Below are positions 22,701-33,627 of a DNA stretch of 64,000 nt, piece by piece. A program made the position numbers and the translations under genes. The notes under the pieces were generated by a model. That model did not search any database. It was not told the origin of the DNA and saw nothing but the letters and a program-made list of their open reading frames with translations. The stretch covers positions 325,358-389,357 of the forward strand of contig NW_004457713.1 in assembly GCF_000203815.1 (NCBI RefSeq), in the 5' to 3' direction. The first letter of the stretch is position 1. Every line of letters starts with the position of its first letter. This stretch comes from Cavenderia fasciculata. Taxonomy: Eukaryota > Evosea > Eumycetozoa > Acytosteliales > Cavenderiaceae.

Positions 22701-23676
22701 CGACAGTGGACAAACTATTTCCTCTATGTATTATAATGTTGCCATTACTTAAGCAGAAGAACTTGTTGGCGCCAGTCCACTCTCTAATAAATTCCTTTAA
22801 CTGAAGAGAAACCAACGAAATACAATTTTGGTGGCCAACCACAACTTGATTTTGATTGATAAATGTGATCCTTTCAATGGGCCCTTTGTTCACATGTATC
22901 ATATCGTCCAACGATAGATGAAGAACACCAGCATTGTCACCCACGATTAATACTCCTTCGGGACTCTCTGCCATGGCTGTAATTTGATTGGTTTGAAATG
23001 ATTGAATCGACCAAGTATCGTTGTGAACATCCAAAGTTTTAACAGTATTACAAAAACTAAAGCTAATGGTTCCGTTTGATCGTACAAGGCGGTGATCATA
23101 CTTCAATGGGTAGGTTTTCAGAATCTCCCAAGATTCAATTGGTGGACCAGTTACAAAATTAATTTGTTTGGTTGAGGTTTGAATAGAGGGACTGACAAGT
23201 CTATTCCTCAGCAACATTCGAAGACGATGAACCGGTGACAATGCTACGTGTTCTTGATCTCTAATTGGAGGAAGTACCACTGAGAATTCATCTTGATCAA
23301 CTTTAGCCACCAAACACTTCTTTTGTTCATTAAAGAAGAAATCTATGCTTTTATCACCACACATTGATGATATGATAGGAATAATATTTGGTTTATCATC
23401 TTTGATTTCGGGTGGTGGTAGTCGAGTCTGCGAAGAGCTTTCTGATACTGATAGTGTTGATAAAAGCGACGACAATTCATTACTCGTAGTGCTAGTTGTA
23501 GAAGTACCATCAAAACTTGATGACTCTGACTCTTCTCCCTTCTCTACGGTAAGACCTGGCGATGGTACCATTGATTTAGTTGGGTGTGGTGTTGTGATCA
23601 TTGATGGCTCTGACTTTTCTCTGATCTCCAGTTCTAATACCTTTTCTTGCTTTGAGCTTTCTTTCTCTCTAATCAT
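19708..23676 (-). CDS. Double beta-propeller-like / BMT5-like methyltransferase fusion (1322 aa)
   Basis: An intronless 1322-codon frame. Residues 1-105 are polar and Ser/Glu-rich. Two homologous units follow, at about 106-490 and 497-965. Each starts CGDK.I.FFFNEQKKCLVAK and contains repeated short strands such as ITAMAESPEGVLIVGDNAGVL, FFCLSNGNIII and HDSSLFVSE, typical of a beta-propeller. Unit 2 carries an Asn/Tyr/Thr-rich insertion (about 677-770). A helical region (about 970-1085, MESAMKLNNIYQARRFYEKAK) resembles a TPR-like hinge. The last 235 residues match the BMT5-like Rossmann domain (DUF2431): IIGEGNFSYTKSLL (SAM loop), SIIATEL, and the position of the conserved N-x-P-H motif, here WNCPFRGSG. 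The protein ends in an acidic tail (DDDSSDYCDSD). BMT5 methylates U2634 of 25S rRNA in yeast; here the substrate is unknown. No signal peptide. Next to a shorter paralog at 23850. Confidence 0.75.
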   Translation of the reverse strand: MIREKESSKQEKVLELEIREKSEPSMITTPHPTKSMVPSPGLTVEKGEESESSSFDGTSTTSTTSNELSSLLSTLSVSESSSQTRLPPPEIKDDKPNIIPIISSMCGDKSIDFFFNEQKKCLVAKVDQDEFSVVLPPIRDQEHVALSPVHRLRMLLRNRLVSPSIQTSTKQINFVTGPPIESWEILKTYPLKYDHRLVRSNGTISFSFCNTVKTLDVHNDTWSIQSFQTNQITAMAESPEGVLIVGDNAGVLHLSLDDMIHVNKGPIERITFINQNQVVVGHQNCISLVSLQLKEFIREWTGANKFFCLSNGNIIIHRGNSLSTVEIKLNESTETVLSKNIGGVVYAHDSSLFVSEEKDKTCLLDYTGERIPFGNVPIGKLFFKPLDNNRIVYAYGTFGMEIYDRLKEKPTQHTPNKHNSWCINCSTILSDGSIIYATDRREAGIHHIQYIDKPDMTSSPAGANSISELKEMADGLVVGFCGNALVVLQPVILMPISSMCGDKIIYFFFNEQKKCLVAKADQDEFTVVLPPIRNQNHVAISQLGRLKILLRNRLVKPEINQTNKQITFVTRSPIVDWKKLHNPSLNYRCYLVRLNGTISFGIGNAVETFDIHSNTWSTQVFQTNQITAMAESPEGVLIVGDNAGVLHLSSDDSISLNKGTIERITFINQNQVVVRQYNYFKNITNYSNNTNYNIYNTNYNNNNNNNTNYNNITNYNNITNYNNNNTNYINNINTNYNNNNIYNTNYNNNNIMNNNNNVNDHHYNNNYNVQNNYSSISLVSLKDKNTERLGIDTEFFCLSNGNIILHDAKSKKLKTTQSNICLENNIDRVEYAHDSSLFVLEKDQIYMLGPNPGERIPCGQNTQYWTNLKYTNDNRIVYRDGDSMKISDRGDILFNFNFGVGHSIGSTTILSDGSIIYPIGNRLQHIQSNHDTIQSTQDHFRIGLLEEFADGLVIGFYQGGVVILEPVIKALDQWNSFKIEQLGLKLKHDFTQLNLYHELAVIVSDPYKTYINGMESAMKLNNIYQARRFYEKAKRCTSGLLKIETAIRFYEYLKSTPYKHQRRVVALELFKQTGNKKYMKEFNRNYKSRLIIGEGNFSYTKSLLDEHSQLEGLGKSIIATELQNNNNPNYPIEQLQKKGVKILFGINAKEIDQLFKGQRFKRIHWNCPFRGSGEAGFEQVIPNFFQSASQLQIPGDRIHISLEQPTSNGNTYYQTRQGENPIVKGSIMANYKLIRKRRFGERYPNYKHKMTSADKPYIHDTTVIREFVFEKVVSLPSIQDRGKVKNYKIEGASIDENNKENYDNAYFSCSSDDDSSDYCDSD

Positions 23677-23849
23677 TATAACTATTATTACTGTCTATAA
23701 TATTGAAGCTTTAAAAAAAAATAAGAAAGAGAAAATAATATTATCAGTATGAAGCTAGATCGATTAACCAAAAAAAAAAGAAATTAAAATTTATTTTGAA
23801 TTATTTATTTATTTAAACAAGTTTGTATAGAAAGTACTTAATAACCGAA

Positions 23850-26360
23850 TTAGTCACTATCACAGTAATCTGAAGAGTCATCATCGGTACTACAATCAAA
23901 GTAGGCATTGCCATAATGTTCTATGTTTTTTTGATCGGTCACTATACCATTTATCACATAGTTTTTATCTATTTCACCGTCTTGGATTGAAGGAATGTCA
24001 TGGTCAACCTTTTCAAATACAAACTCTCTAATAACTGAAGGTTTTAAGGATGATCCATCTTGATCAGTCATTTTATGTTCATAGTTGGGATATCTTTTAC
24101 CAAATCTTCTTTTTCGAATTAGTTTATATTTTGCCTTGATTGATCCTTTGACAATAGGATTGTCTGTTTGTCTTTCGATATAAACATAATTTTTTCTTTC
24201 TTTCCAGTAACTCTTTGATTGATCGAGAGCGATATGAATTCTATCTCCAACATTCTGTAATTGTGAAGCAGATTGAAAGAATTTTGGTACGACTTTTTTA
24301 AAATCTTCTCTGGCTGTACCTGATGTTCCACCAAAAGGACAGTTCCATTGGATTCTTTTGTATTTTTGATCTGTAAATCTTTTTCCAATTACTTGGCCAT
24401 CAACTTCAAACATAATATTCACACCTTTTTTTTCTAATTCTTCAATGGTTCCCAAAATAATTTTGTTTTTGAGTTCAGACTTTTTGATTAATTCTGTTGC
24501 AATGATTGATTTCGCTAATCCTTCCAATTGTGAGTGTTCTTCCAACAGTGATTTGGTGTATGAGAAATTTCCTTCACCAATGATTAATCTTGATTTATAG
24601 GTTGAGTTGAATTCTTTCAGATACTTTTCTTCTTTTGTGAGGGCATACAGTTCCAGTGCGACCACTCTTCTTTGTTGTTTATATGGAGTACTTTTTAGAT
24701 GCTGGTAGAATCTTTCAGCTGCTTCTTGCTTAAAAAGTGGTAGCACATTTTTAGCTTTTTCATAGAATCTTCGAGCTTTATAAATTTTGTTTAACTTGAT
24801 TGCAGCCTCCATCCCCCTCATAAATACCAGGTATTTATCAGGACTATTGCCTTGTAATGCGACGAGTTCGTCATACAAATGAAGTTGGGTAGGGTCATAC
24901 TTGAGTTGGAGATTTAGTTGGTCTTTCTTGAAATTATTATCAATGTTTGGATCCCAAGCTTCAATGTCTGGTTCGAAAATAACTATACCTCCTCCATAAT
25001 TAAAACCAATAACCAAACCATCAACCGTTTCTTCTAATATTCGGATGCTATATTCTTGGGCAGATGAGGATGTCATTTTATCTAATTGAATATATTGGAT
25101 GTGATGAATACCTGCTCCTTGTTGATTTGTTGCATAGATAATTGAACCATCCGATAGAATTGTTGAACAATTGATAAACCATTCTTTATGTTTTTTGGGG
25201 TTGTGTGTCCATGTAGACTTTTCTCCTGAAATCCTCATTACGGATTTTTCTTTAAACTCTCTATACGCAACTCTATTGTTGTCTATAGATTTTAAATGTA
25301 TTGATATTGCTCGATCTTCCCATTTATCTATCCACCCAAAAGATGAGATTGTTTCTCCATTGTAAGACAAAATGAATGTTTTTTTGCCTTTCAATACCAA
25401 TAAGGATGAGTCATGGCCATATAAAACACCGTCTACATTTTCTTCAAAGGCTTTTTCCAATTTGAATTCTTTGTCCACTTTGTGCAAAGTCTTATCTTTT
25501 TGAATTATAATTTGTCCATTACCAAGGCAAAAGAATTCATTGGCTTCAACGTGCCCAGTTAATTTCATTGGCTTAAGAGAAATCAATGAAATGATGTTTT
25601 CTTGTTTCACTAGTACTTCATTTGGATTTTTAAATGTGATCCTTTGAACTGGGCCCTCCAAAGCTATGGATATACCCTTTTCTGGGATATGAATGACACC
25701 ATTGTCATCTCCAACTATTAATAAGCCATCGGGACTCTCTGCCATGGCTGTAATTTGATTGGTTTGAAATGATTGAATTGACCATGTATCATTGTGAATA
25801 TCTAAAGTTTTGACAGTATTTCCAACACCAAAACTAATAGTTCCATTTGATCGTACCAGGTAGCAATCACTCGAAATTCCAGCTGGGGGGTTTTCGGGGT
25901 TCAGTATCTCGTAGGTACTCAGTATCTTCCAAGATTCAACTTGTCTTCCTGTTCCAAAAGTAATTGTTTTGTTTGTTTTATCGATTAAAGGCTTTACAAG
26001 TCTATTTCTAAGCAACATTCGAAGGCGACAAGCTTGTGAAAGAGCGACATGATTTTGATTTCTAATTGGAGGAAGTACTACTGTGAATTCAACTTGGTCA
26101 ACTTTACCAACTTCACCATCTTTACCAACTTTAGCCACCAAACTCTTCTTTTGTTCATTAAAAAAGAACTCTACTCTTTTATCACCGCACATTGTAGATA
26201 TGATACTAGTAGAGGTACCACCACTAAATGATGACTTTGACTCTTCTTGCTCTAATCCCTCACCAATCCTTCCCTCGGTACTGCAGTGGAGATCTTTGAC
26301 TTTGCTAGCAATTGGTGAACCAGTTGCTACTTTCTTTTCAAAGCTTTCTTTCTCATTCAT
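23850..26360 (-). CDS. Single propeller-like / BMT5-like methyltransferase fusion (836 aa)
   Basis: An intronless paralog of the 1322-aa gene, 173 bp upstream on the same strand. Order: short N-terminus, one propeller-like unit (about 55-445, opening CGDKRVEFFFNEQKKSLVAK), helical hinge (about 470-580, MEAAIKLNKIYKARRFYEKAK), and BMT5-like domain (from about 588: IIGEGNFSYTKSLLEEH, SIIATELIKK, WNCPFGGTSG, FFQSASQL, IVKGSIKAKYKLIRKRRFG). It ends in the same acidic tail DDDSSDYCDSD. Compared with its neighbour it lacks the second propeller. The duplication was therefore either a gain inside the long gene or a loss here. The bases just upstream of its ATG form the left edge of the 8-kb tandem duplication that carries the polyketide synthases. 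The start at 26360 is the first ATG (MNEKES). Confidence 0.75.
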   Translation of the reverse strand: MNEKESFEKKVATGSPIASKVKDLHCSTEGRIGEGLEQEESKSSFSGGTSTSIISTMCGDKRVEFFFNEQKKSLVAKVGKDGEVGKVDQVEFTVVLPPIRNQNHVALSQACRLRMLLRNRLVKPLIDKTNKTITFGTGRQVESWKILSTYEILNPENPPAGISSDCYLVRSNGTISFGVGNTVKTLDIHNDTWSIQSFQTNQITAMAESPDGLLIVGDDNGVIHIPEKGISIALEGPVQRITFKNPNEVLVKQENIISLISLKPMKLTGHVEANEFFCLGNGQIIIQKDKTLHKVDKEFKLEKAFEENVDGVLYGHDSSLLVLKGKKTFILSYNGETISSFGWIDKWEDRAISIHLKSIDNNRVAYREFKEKSVMRISGEKSTWTHNPKKHKEWFINCSTILSDGSIIYATNQQGAGIHHIQYIQLDKMTSSSAQEYSIRILEETVDGLVIGFNYGGGIVIFEPDIEAWDPNIDNNFKKDQLNLQLKYDPTQLHLYDELVALQGNSPDKYLVFMRGMEAAIKLNKIYKARRFYEKAKNVLPLFKQEAAERFYQHLKSTPYKQQRRVVALELYALTKEEKYLKEFNSTYKSRLIIGEGNFSYTKSLLEEHSQLEGLAKSIIATELIKKSELKNKIILGTIEELEKKGVNIMFEVDGQVIGKRFTDQKYKRIQWNCPFGGTSGTAREDFKKVVPKFFQSASQLQNVGDRIHIALDQSKSYWKERKNYVYIERQTDNPIVKGSIKAKYKLIRKRRFGKRYPNYEHKMTDQDGSSLKPSVIREFVFEKVDHDIPSIQDGEIDKNYVINGIVTDQKNIEHYGNAYFDCSTDDDSSDYCDSD

Positions 26361-26514
26361 CTCTTTATATTTCTATCTCTGATTATTTATGCTGTCCTTA
26401 AAATTAACAGCATCAATCTAGCAAAATAGAGTCTAGCAAGAAAAAAAAAAAAAAAAAAAGAGAATATCGAAGATATTTTTTTTCATTTAATATTAATTTA
26501 TTTAATTATAATAT

Positions 26515-29500
26515 TTATTTCCTATTTGAAACAGCTTGAATGATTGAATTAAGTGACCCATTTGAAATTTGAGAATGGTTAATGATTTGAGTTTTACCAA
26601 ATTCTTGTTCCAACCATGTTTTAATTTGAATTGAAACCATTGAATCGACACCGTAATCTTTTAGTTTGGTGTCTGGTGACAAGAGTGATTTCTCAATAGA
26701 TAGTGCTTCTGCGATATGATCGATAATCATATTCTCTATACTATTTCCACCATCTTGTGCATTATTCTTTTTCTTGGCTGTCACTCCGAGATCCTCGTCG
26801 AGTAAATGTCCAAAAGTGTGTTGAAGGAATTGATGTGACCCAATAAATCGTTTGGTCAAGAAACTAGCACACATGATTCGAGTGATTGGTGTTGTCTTGT
26901 TGGCAAATGATGATCTGAGTACACCATAGATACAAGACAATGGTAGAAAGCTCATACCTAATCCTTGTAGAGTTGCATTTGAACCTTGGTTGACAACAGC
27001 TCTTCCAGTACTACCAATTGATCCCCATGCAACTGATGTGGCCTCTAACCCAATTGATCTTCTGTACATTGCAAGACTATCCAAGAATAAATTAGCAACA
27101 CCATAACTTGTACTTTCTCGAACCAGGTATTGTCCAACCGATGAAAATAAATGGAAATGATTTAATTTCCATCCCAACTCTTCGAATAGGTTGTGAAGGT
27201 TCCAAGCACCAACTGCCTTTGCCGACATTGCCACTGCATGTTCTCCCAAACTGATTTTCTCTGATACATAGGTTACTGCGCAATGTATTACCACGCTAAC
27301 TGGTTCCATACGACTATTGGCTTGGTACAATGATTGAATGGATGATTTGAGAGAGTTATAATGACCAAGATCACATTGTAAATAATGGAGTTTTACATGT
27401 GGATAATTTGTTTTGATGATATGATCTAACCATTGCATTTCAAACTTTGGTTTAGAAAATGACAAAACAATAATATTGGTCAATTTAGGAGCATGTTTGA
27501 GACAATAATAAATACATTCGACAGAGATACCAGATTGACCAGTGACAAGCATTGTACCTTGGCAACCATCAAGATTGTATGATAATCTTTCAATTGCTTT
27601 TGGTTGTTTGACTAGAACTGGATAGAGATCTCGGTCGATGTTTTGATAGTCTAGAACAATCTTTCCAAAATGTTTTCTTGATTTCATGAGGTCCATTGCT
27701 TTGTGAATATCTTGACCTGGGAATGCAATGATTGGAGTCAATGGCATTCCCTCTTTGACAACAAGATCAGTGACAGTGCAGAGAATTGGGTATTGACGTT
27801 TGGTCATATGAATGGTAATGTAACTTCTTTGATACTTTAACAATTGCATATCCATGTTGTCAAGGTTGGAGAATTGATCGATTGACAAATCAATCAGAGT
27901 CCCAGTTTGTGAGAGTGCTTGGAAATTCTGTTGCATTTGAGAGTGGTCGAGTGTATTGAGAATATATTCGACACCTTTACCATCGGTCAATTCGAGAATA
28001 CTGTCTACAAAATTAGATGATGGAAGAATAGCAGTGATAAAGCTACCATACGTGTCTTTGAGATACTGTATCTTTTCCTGTCCACTTCCAATCGTTGCAA
28101 ATATCTTTCCACGGTGACCTTTATGTTTCAAGAGATTGAGTGCTGCCAACCCTACACCACCCGATGCACTGTGCAAAAGGACTGAATCATCAGGATCGAT
28201 ATTCCCCTTTTTGTAGAGACCATAGTAGGAAGTAGTGCCGACAGTGACCATTGACGCAGCTTCAACAAATGACAATTCTTTTGGTTTGGGGATAACAGAA
28301 ACCTCATCAGAGACTACATGAGAAGCAAGAGAACCAGGTGCAATACCAACTACCTCGTCACCAACTTTGAATCGTGTCACATTTGGACCAACTCGAGTAA
28401 CAATACCAGCACAGTCCTGTCCAAATGGTGGGTCGTAAACATCACCAGTTGGGAATATTTCTTGTGGTACACCTCCATCCAACATTAAACAATCTTTAAA
28501 GTTTAATGATGATGCCATCACCCTTATCTCTATTTGTCCATCTAAAAGAGTCTCTTGTTTGGTACGTGCACGTAAATGATATTTACCATCCTTTTCAAAT
28601 TTAATCTTGGTTTCTTCTTGATCTGTAACCGTCATTCTATCTTTTTCCAATGCCATTGAATTCTTTGAAAGTAATACTCTTTCAACCATTACTTGAATAG
28701 TACTATTTGAATCATCTTTACATTCCAATTTATAATCCAATTCACCAAGTTTTGAATAATTTGATACTTTTAAAATTTGGTCAAGTGTAACACGATCGAT
28801 TGATTCCTTGTCCAAAGTCATGACCATTGTACCAAATTCAAAATTATTACCACATTTATACCCAAATTCTCTTGCAATCGAAGTCAAACATTCATTAAAG
28901 AATCCAGATCGAAGTGCAATTAATTTAACTGGTAACTGTTCCTGTCTAATGACAAGGTGAAGATGAAGATACTGTGTTGATTTTGGTGTTAAACTATCAA
29001 TAGTCATTTCTTCCATTGATTCCAAATAAATGATTGTAACCTTTTTATCACTATTCTTTTCCATTGCAATCGAGTCTAATAATAATTGATGTTTATCAGG
29101 ATTCATTAAATCATCTGATGAAAATAATCCAATACTCTTTGTCATTGAACCGGCTTGTTGAATTAATTTTGTTGTAAATAATTTAGTTGTCTCTGAAGAA
29201 GTGGAGGATGAAGGTGTTATAAACAATAAATGATCAATTGGTTCACGTTCCATTTCAAATATTGATTCCTTTTCTCCAACTATACATTCTTGATTTGAAA
29301 ATATAATTTTAAATCTTGAATCATCCAACAATCTTAATCTATGATCATTATCATCCAATATATCTTCTTCTTTTTCTTCTTGTTGATTTCTAACAATCAT
29401 TAATTTACCACAAGGATTTAACAATTGATAAAATTGATTTGATAAATGATGATGATTATCGGTTGATAGAATTAAATCATAACTTGATTCTAAAAATCCT

Positions 29501-32500
29501 TGGTCGCTGATTGAATCCTGTATGTTGACATCTTTGATTATTTTAAATTTGATAATTGGATGATTGAGCATAAATTCTGGCATTAAACTATCCAAATCAC
29601 CATCTTGATCAATTATAGTATAATCGATCGCACCAGCCAAAACATTTTCTTCTTCTTTTCCATCTGCCAAACACTTGTCAATTAATTGAAGGAAATTAAA
29701 TGAAAATAATTCATTTGATAATTGATAATCCAATATTCTAATAACCTTGTGTGACTTTAAACCATTTTGAATAAATGATTCCAACATTGAATGACTATCT
29801 ATATTATTATTATTATCTATATTATCTAAATTATTATAGTTGATGATGTTTGGAGATTGTTTTGGTTGAATAAAAGATTGTTTGATATGTTGAGATGGAT
29901 CTTTGGCTTGATGAGTTTTTAGTACTTTGGTAAGTGAACGTAATGCAACTTCACCAATAATGGCAATGATATTACCATCTTGATCAATGACATCATAGGA
30001 TACGGCACATTCATTTCCTCTTTGTGATATGCATTGACCTGGACGAGAAATGCAATACAATGAATCTACCTGTCCAGTCTTTGGTATGTTGTTGGCAAAT
30101 ACTCGAACTGAACGTACACGTTCACCGACCATTTCACAATTGGGAGGTTCACCTTGGAAATTAACAAGACCACCATGTAGAATACAATCTAGTACCGATG
30201 CATTGAGAAGGGTATGATCTGCTTCAAAGCGATCTTTTGGTTTGACATCAAGCTCGGTCATGATACCACGATCCTTGTTGAAATCGATCCTTTGTACACG
30301 TTTGAATGATCCACTGTAGGGGAATCCAACTTTTATCAACTTTTCATAGACTTCAGTGTGAGTCATTGTAGCAACATTGTAAGTCTCTTTACGTAGTTGT
30401 TCGACACTTGGATAAGCAGGTTGAGGAGGTGTTGATGCATTACGAACCGATATTCTACCAACTGCTGATTTGATCCATTTCTGAGCCTGGTTATCAAAGT
30501 ATTCACCTTTGAATAGATACTCTGTCGCCGAACAACTAGTAAATGTGGTCTTTAGTCTCGATTGAACACCTTCTTTTAAAAAGAATGCATTGATAAAATT
30601 CAATCTATGAATTATGATATCTTTGCCTGGGAATGCCAAGAGAATGCACTCCATGTATCCAGCTCCTGGGAACAAGTATTTTCCTTTGACTTTGTGCCCT
30701 TTGAGACCTTGATACAATGGTCTGTTGATATCAATGCACGATTCATAAACATGAACCGATGGATTTTCAGCGATACCCAACAGAGTGGTTGAAACACCTT
30801 CCAAATGATGATAACTGATTCTTGAATTTAACATTTACATTATTAAACCAAAGTTGTGAAAGACAAGATTGAATTGATTCAACTTCATCTTTTCTTCTAT
30901 TTAATGGTGATAATATTGTTGTTGTTGTCAGATTCTTTAAATAAAATGATAATGTTGAATGTGGTGCAATTTCTAAAAATAAAAGATTATCGTCACTATT
31001 ATTATTATTTATAATATTATTAATAGTTTGTTGAAATAATACAGGTAATCTTAAATTATCATAAATGTATTGTGCATTGAAAGAAGAGGATGATGTAATT
31101 TGGTTTGAAGTTGTTGTTGAAAAGTATTTAATCTTTGGTTGTTCTGATTGATACTCTATCTGATTGTCCAAATGTTTAAAGATGTAATCTTTTGTTTGTT
31201 CTTGTGTTGGGGTAGTATCTTTATCATTTGATAAATATAAAGAAATGTTCAGTAAACAAGATCTATTTGATCAAGTCCATGTTGCATGTTACAATTCAGC
31301 TGAATCAATTGTATTGGCAGGAAATGAAGATCAACTCAAATCTATTGATCAACAATTGAAAAATGACAATATATTTAGTGCATTCCTTGGTACACCTTGT
31401 GCATTCCACAAATAGATCTTGTTTACTGAACATTTCTTTATATTTATCAAATGATAAAGATACTGATAACATTCTACCACTTCCAATTGTTTGATTTTGA
31501 GCAACACTACGATGATAAACAATTCTACAAGCTTCTTCCAATGATATTAATCCTGAACACCATGCTCCTGTTACATCTCCAAAACTAAAAAAAATTAAAA
31601 AAATAATAAATAAATTAATATAATATTCCAAATTGATTCTAGTATATGTCTTTTCTTTTCTTTATCTTACCTATGACCAACAACAATTGAAGGAATAATA
31701 CCAAAATGTTTATATAAATTGACCAAAGCAACTTGAATGATAAATGTTGAAGGTTGAGCAAGGATTGGATGATGAATCATTTTACTATCTGCATTTGTCT
31801 GTTCTCTCAGTCTACCAATAATAGAGTATTGATAGTATTGTGATAATAGTTTATCTATATGATCTATAGATTCACGGAATACTTGATAATGGTTGTAAAG
31901 TTTTTCACCCATTCCACTCCATTGTGCACCTTGACCACAGAATACCATCACAACTGACGTCTCCTTTTTAGTTCCCAATTGAGACATGTTTGATGCAAAT
32001 GATGTTTCTTTTTCAAATGTACGACTATCTTTGAATGAATCCCAATCATTGGCAACGATAACTTTTTGACAAACTGGATGAGTTGTTTTTGATATCTGTG
32101 AACAAACAAAATCTTCAAATGACATTTTCTCTTTATATTGATCAACATTGTCTCTAATCTTTTCAATATATTTATCAATTGATTTTTTACTATTTGTTGA
32201 AAATGGTATCAAGTATTCATCTAAAAAAAAAAAAATTAATATTAATGAAATTATTATTATTAATTTGTTTTTTTTAACATACTTGAATGAATTGTTTGAT
32301 CTTGCTTTTCTTCTTCTTTCTTTTTATACTCTTCAATAATTAAATGAGAATTACTACCAGTAATACCAAAAGAATTAATACCCATTCGGATTGGTTTATC
32401 TAGGTCAGTTGGGATTGGTTCATTTTCCAATACAATTTTAATTTCACCACCGAGTAAATCAATCTTTGGATTGAGTTTGTTGAAATGAATATTCTTGATC

Positions 32501-33627
32501 AACATTCTATTCTTTACCATCATTGCACATTTGATGAGTGATGCTACACCTGCTGTACTTTCAGTGTGTCCAATGTTACCTTTGATCGATCCGACTCTGA
32601 GTGGTTCCTCTTTTGAATGTGATCCTCTAAAAACATTGGCGATGCCAGCCATTTCAAGTGGATCTCCAGTTGGTGTTCCAGTACCATGACATTCGACATA
32701 GTAAATGTCAGATGGAGATACACCAGTCTTTCTCAGTGCTTCAAGAGTATTAACTTGTTGAGCAGCCGATGATGGTGCAGATGGGGATGACTTTTCAAAA
32801 TTACCATCTACATTGCAATTACCACCTTTGATGATACAATAAATATCATCATTGTCGGCAATAGCTTTGGAGAGACGTTTGAGAACGACGACACCAACAC
32901 CTTCACCACGACAATATCCGTCGGCATCCTCGTCAAATGGAGCACAACGACCCTTTTTACCAAGCATATTCATCATGGTAAAGGCAGCCGAATTGGTTGG
33001 TTCAAAAATACCATTGGTACCTCCGACGATCGAGATATCACTATCACCCTTGCGAATCGTGTCTACTCCCATCATGACAGCCACCAAAGAAGACGAACAG
33101 GCAGTATCGAGGGCAAGTGATTCACCTCTAAAGTCAAAGAGGTACGATGCCTTGATGGCAGTGTCTGACCGACCAAAGCGAGAGGCATGGGTCATGGTTG
33201 TCAAGTTTCTCATCTGCATATTGGTGACAGCATCAAACATTTGACCTAAAAACACCGATGTTTTGCTCCCTCTGATCGAGGCAGGGTCAATATGTGCGTC
33301 TTCCAAAGCTTCCCAGAGAACCTGTAAATAGAGGCGTACCTGAGGATCAACCACTGCGGCGTCTTTGGGTAGAATACCAAAGAACGAGTTATCAAAATGC
33401 ATCCATTCATTCCAATCAATCAGTGCAGCCTTGTCAGATGCGATAAAGCCTTGATCGGCATATGTCTTGCTCCAACGTTCAGTAGGGACCGGCACGAATG
33501 CATTCAACCCTCCCAACAACTGTTCATAAAACTCTTGACCCGTTTTAGATCCACCAGGTAATCTACATCCAATACCAACCAATGCTACACCATCATTATC
33601 AATATCGCCATCTAATAAATGTTCCAT
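26515..33627 (-). pseudogene. Polyketide synthase A (KS-AT-DH-MT-ER-KR-ACP), disrupted in AT
   Basis: Exons 32283-33627, 31671-32220 and 26515-31584, with introns at the same places as copy B. KS: VALVGIGCRLPGG, DTACSSSLVAV (active Cys), VECHGTGTPTGDP and GNIGHTES (active His). AT: FCGQGAQWSGMG and GHSFGD (active Ser). DH: GHKVKGKYLFPGAGY (HxxxGxxxxP) and SVLDCILHGG. A methyltransferase-like region with YDLILST and NPCGKLMIV looks degenerate. ER: LLHSASGGVGLAALNLL. KR: FSS...TSYGVAN. ACP: GVDSMVSIQ (phosphopantetheine Ser). There is no thioesterase or chalcone-synthase end. Two lesions break it. A 139-bp stretch of AT is inverted between 56-bp inverted arms (31214-31464). About 100 bp are deleted near 30785, which removes roughly 34 residues between AT and DH and shifts frame. 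The DH-to-ACP part remains one open frame of 1439 codons, so the lesions are probably recent. Confidence 0.85.
31214..31464. repeat. Perfect 56-bp inverted repeat around an inverted AT-domain segment
   Basis: Arms 31214-31269 and 31409-31464 are exact reverse complements. The 139 bp between them (31270-31408) match copy B's AT region at about 39149-39287 in reverse orientation: on the + strand they encode FDQVHVACYNSAESIVLAG and FLGTPCAFH. The arms encode SFDKYKEMFSKQDLF. Copy B contains this segment once and in the correct orientation. This is the signature of a template-switch or fold-back mutation. Confidence 0.92.

Noticed and set aside
31305-31631. 108-codon minus-strand frame as a separate small gene
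   Set aside because: It is intron 2 read-through plus the start of exon 3 of PKS A, running into the inverted segment.
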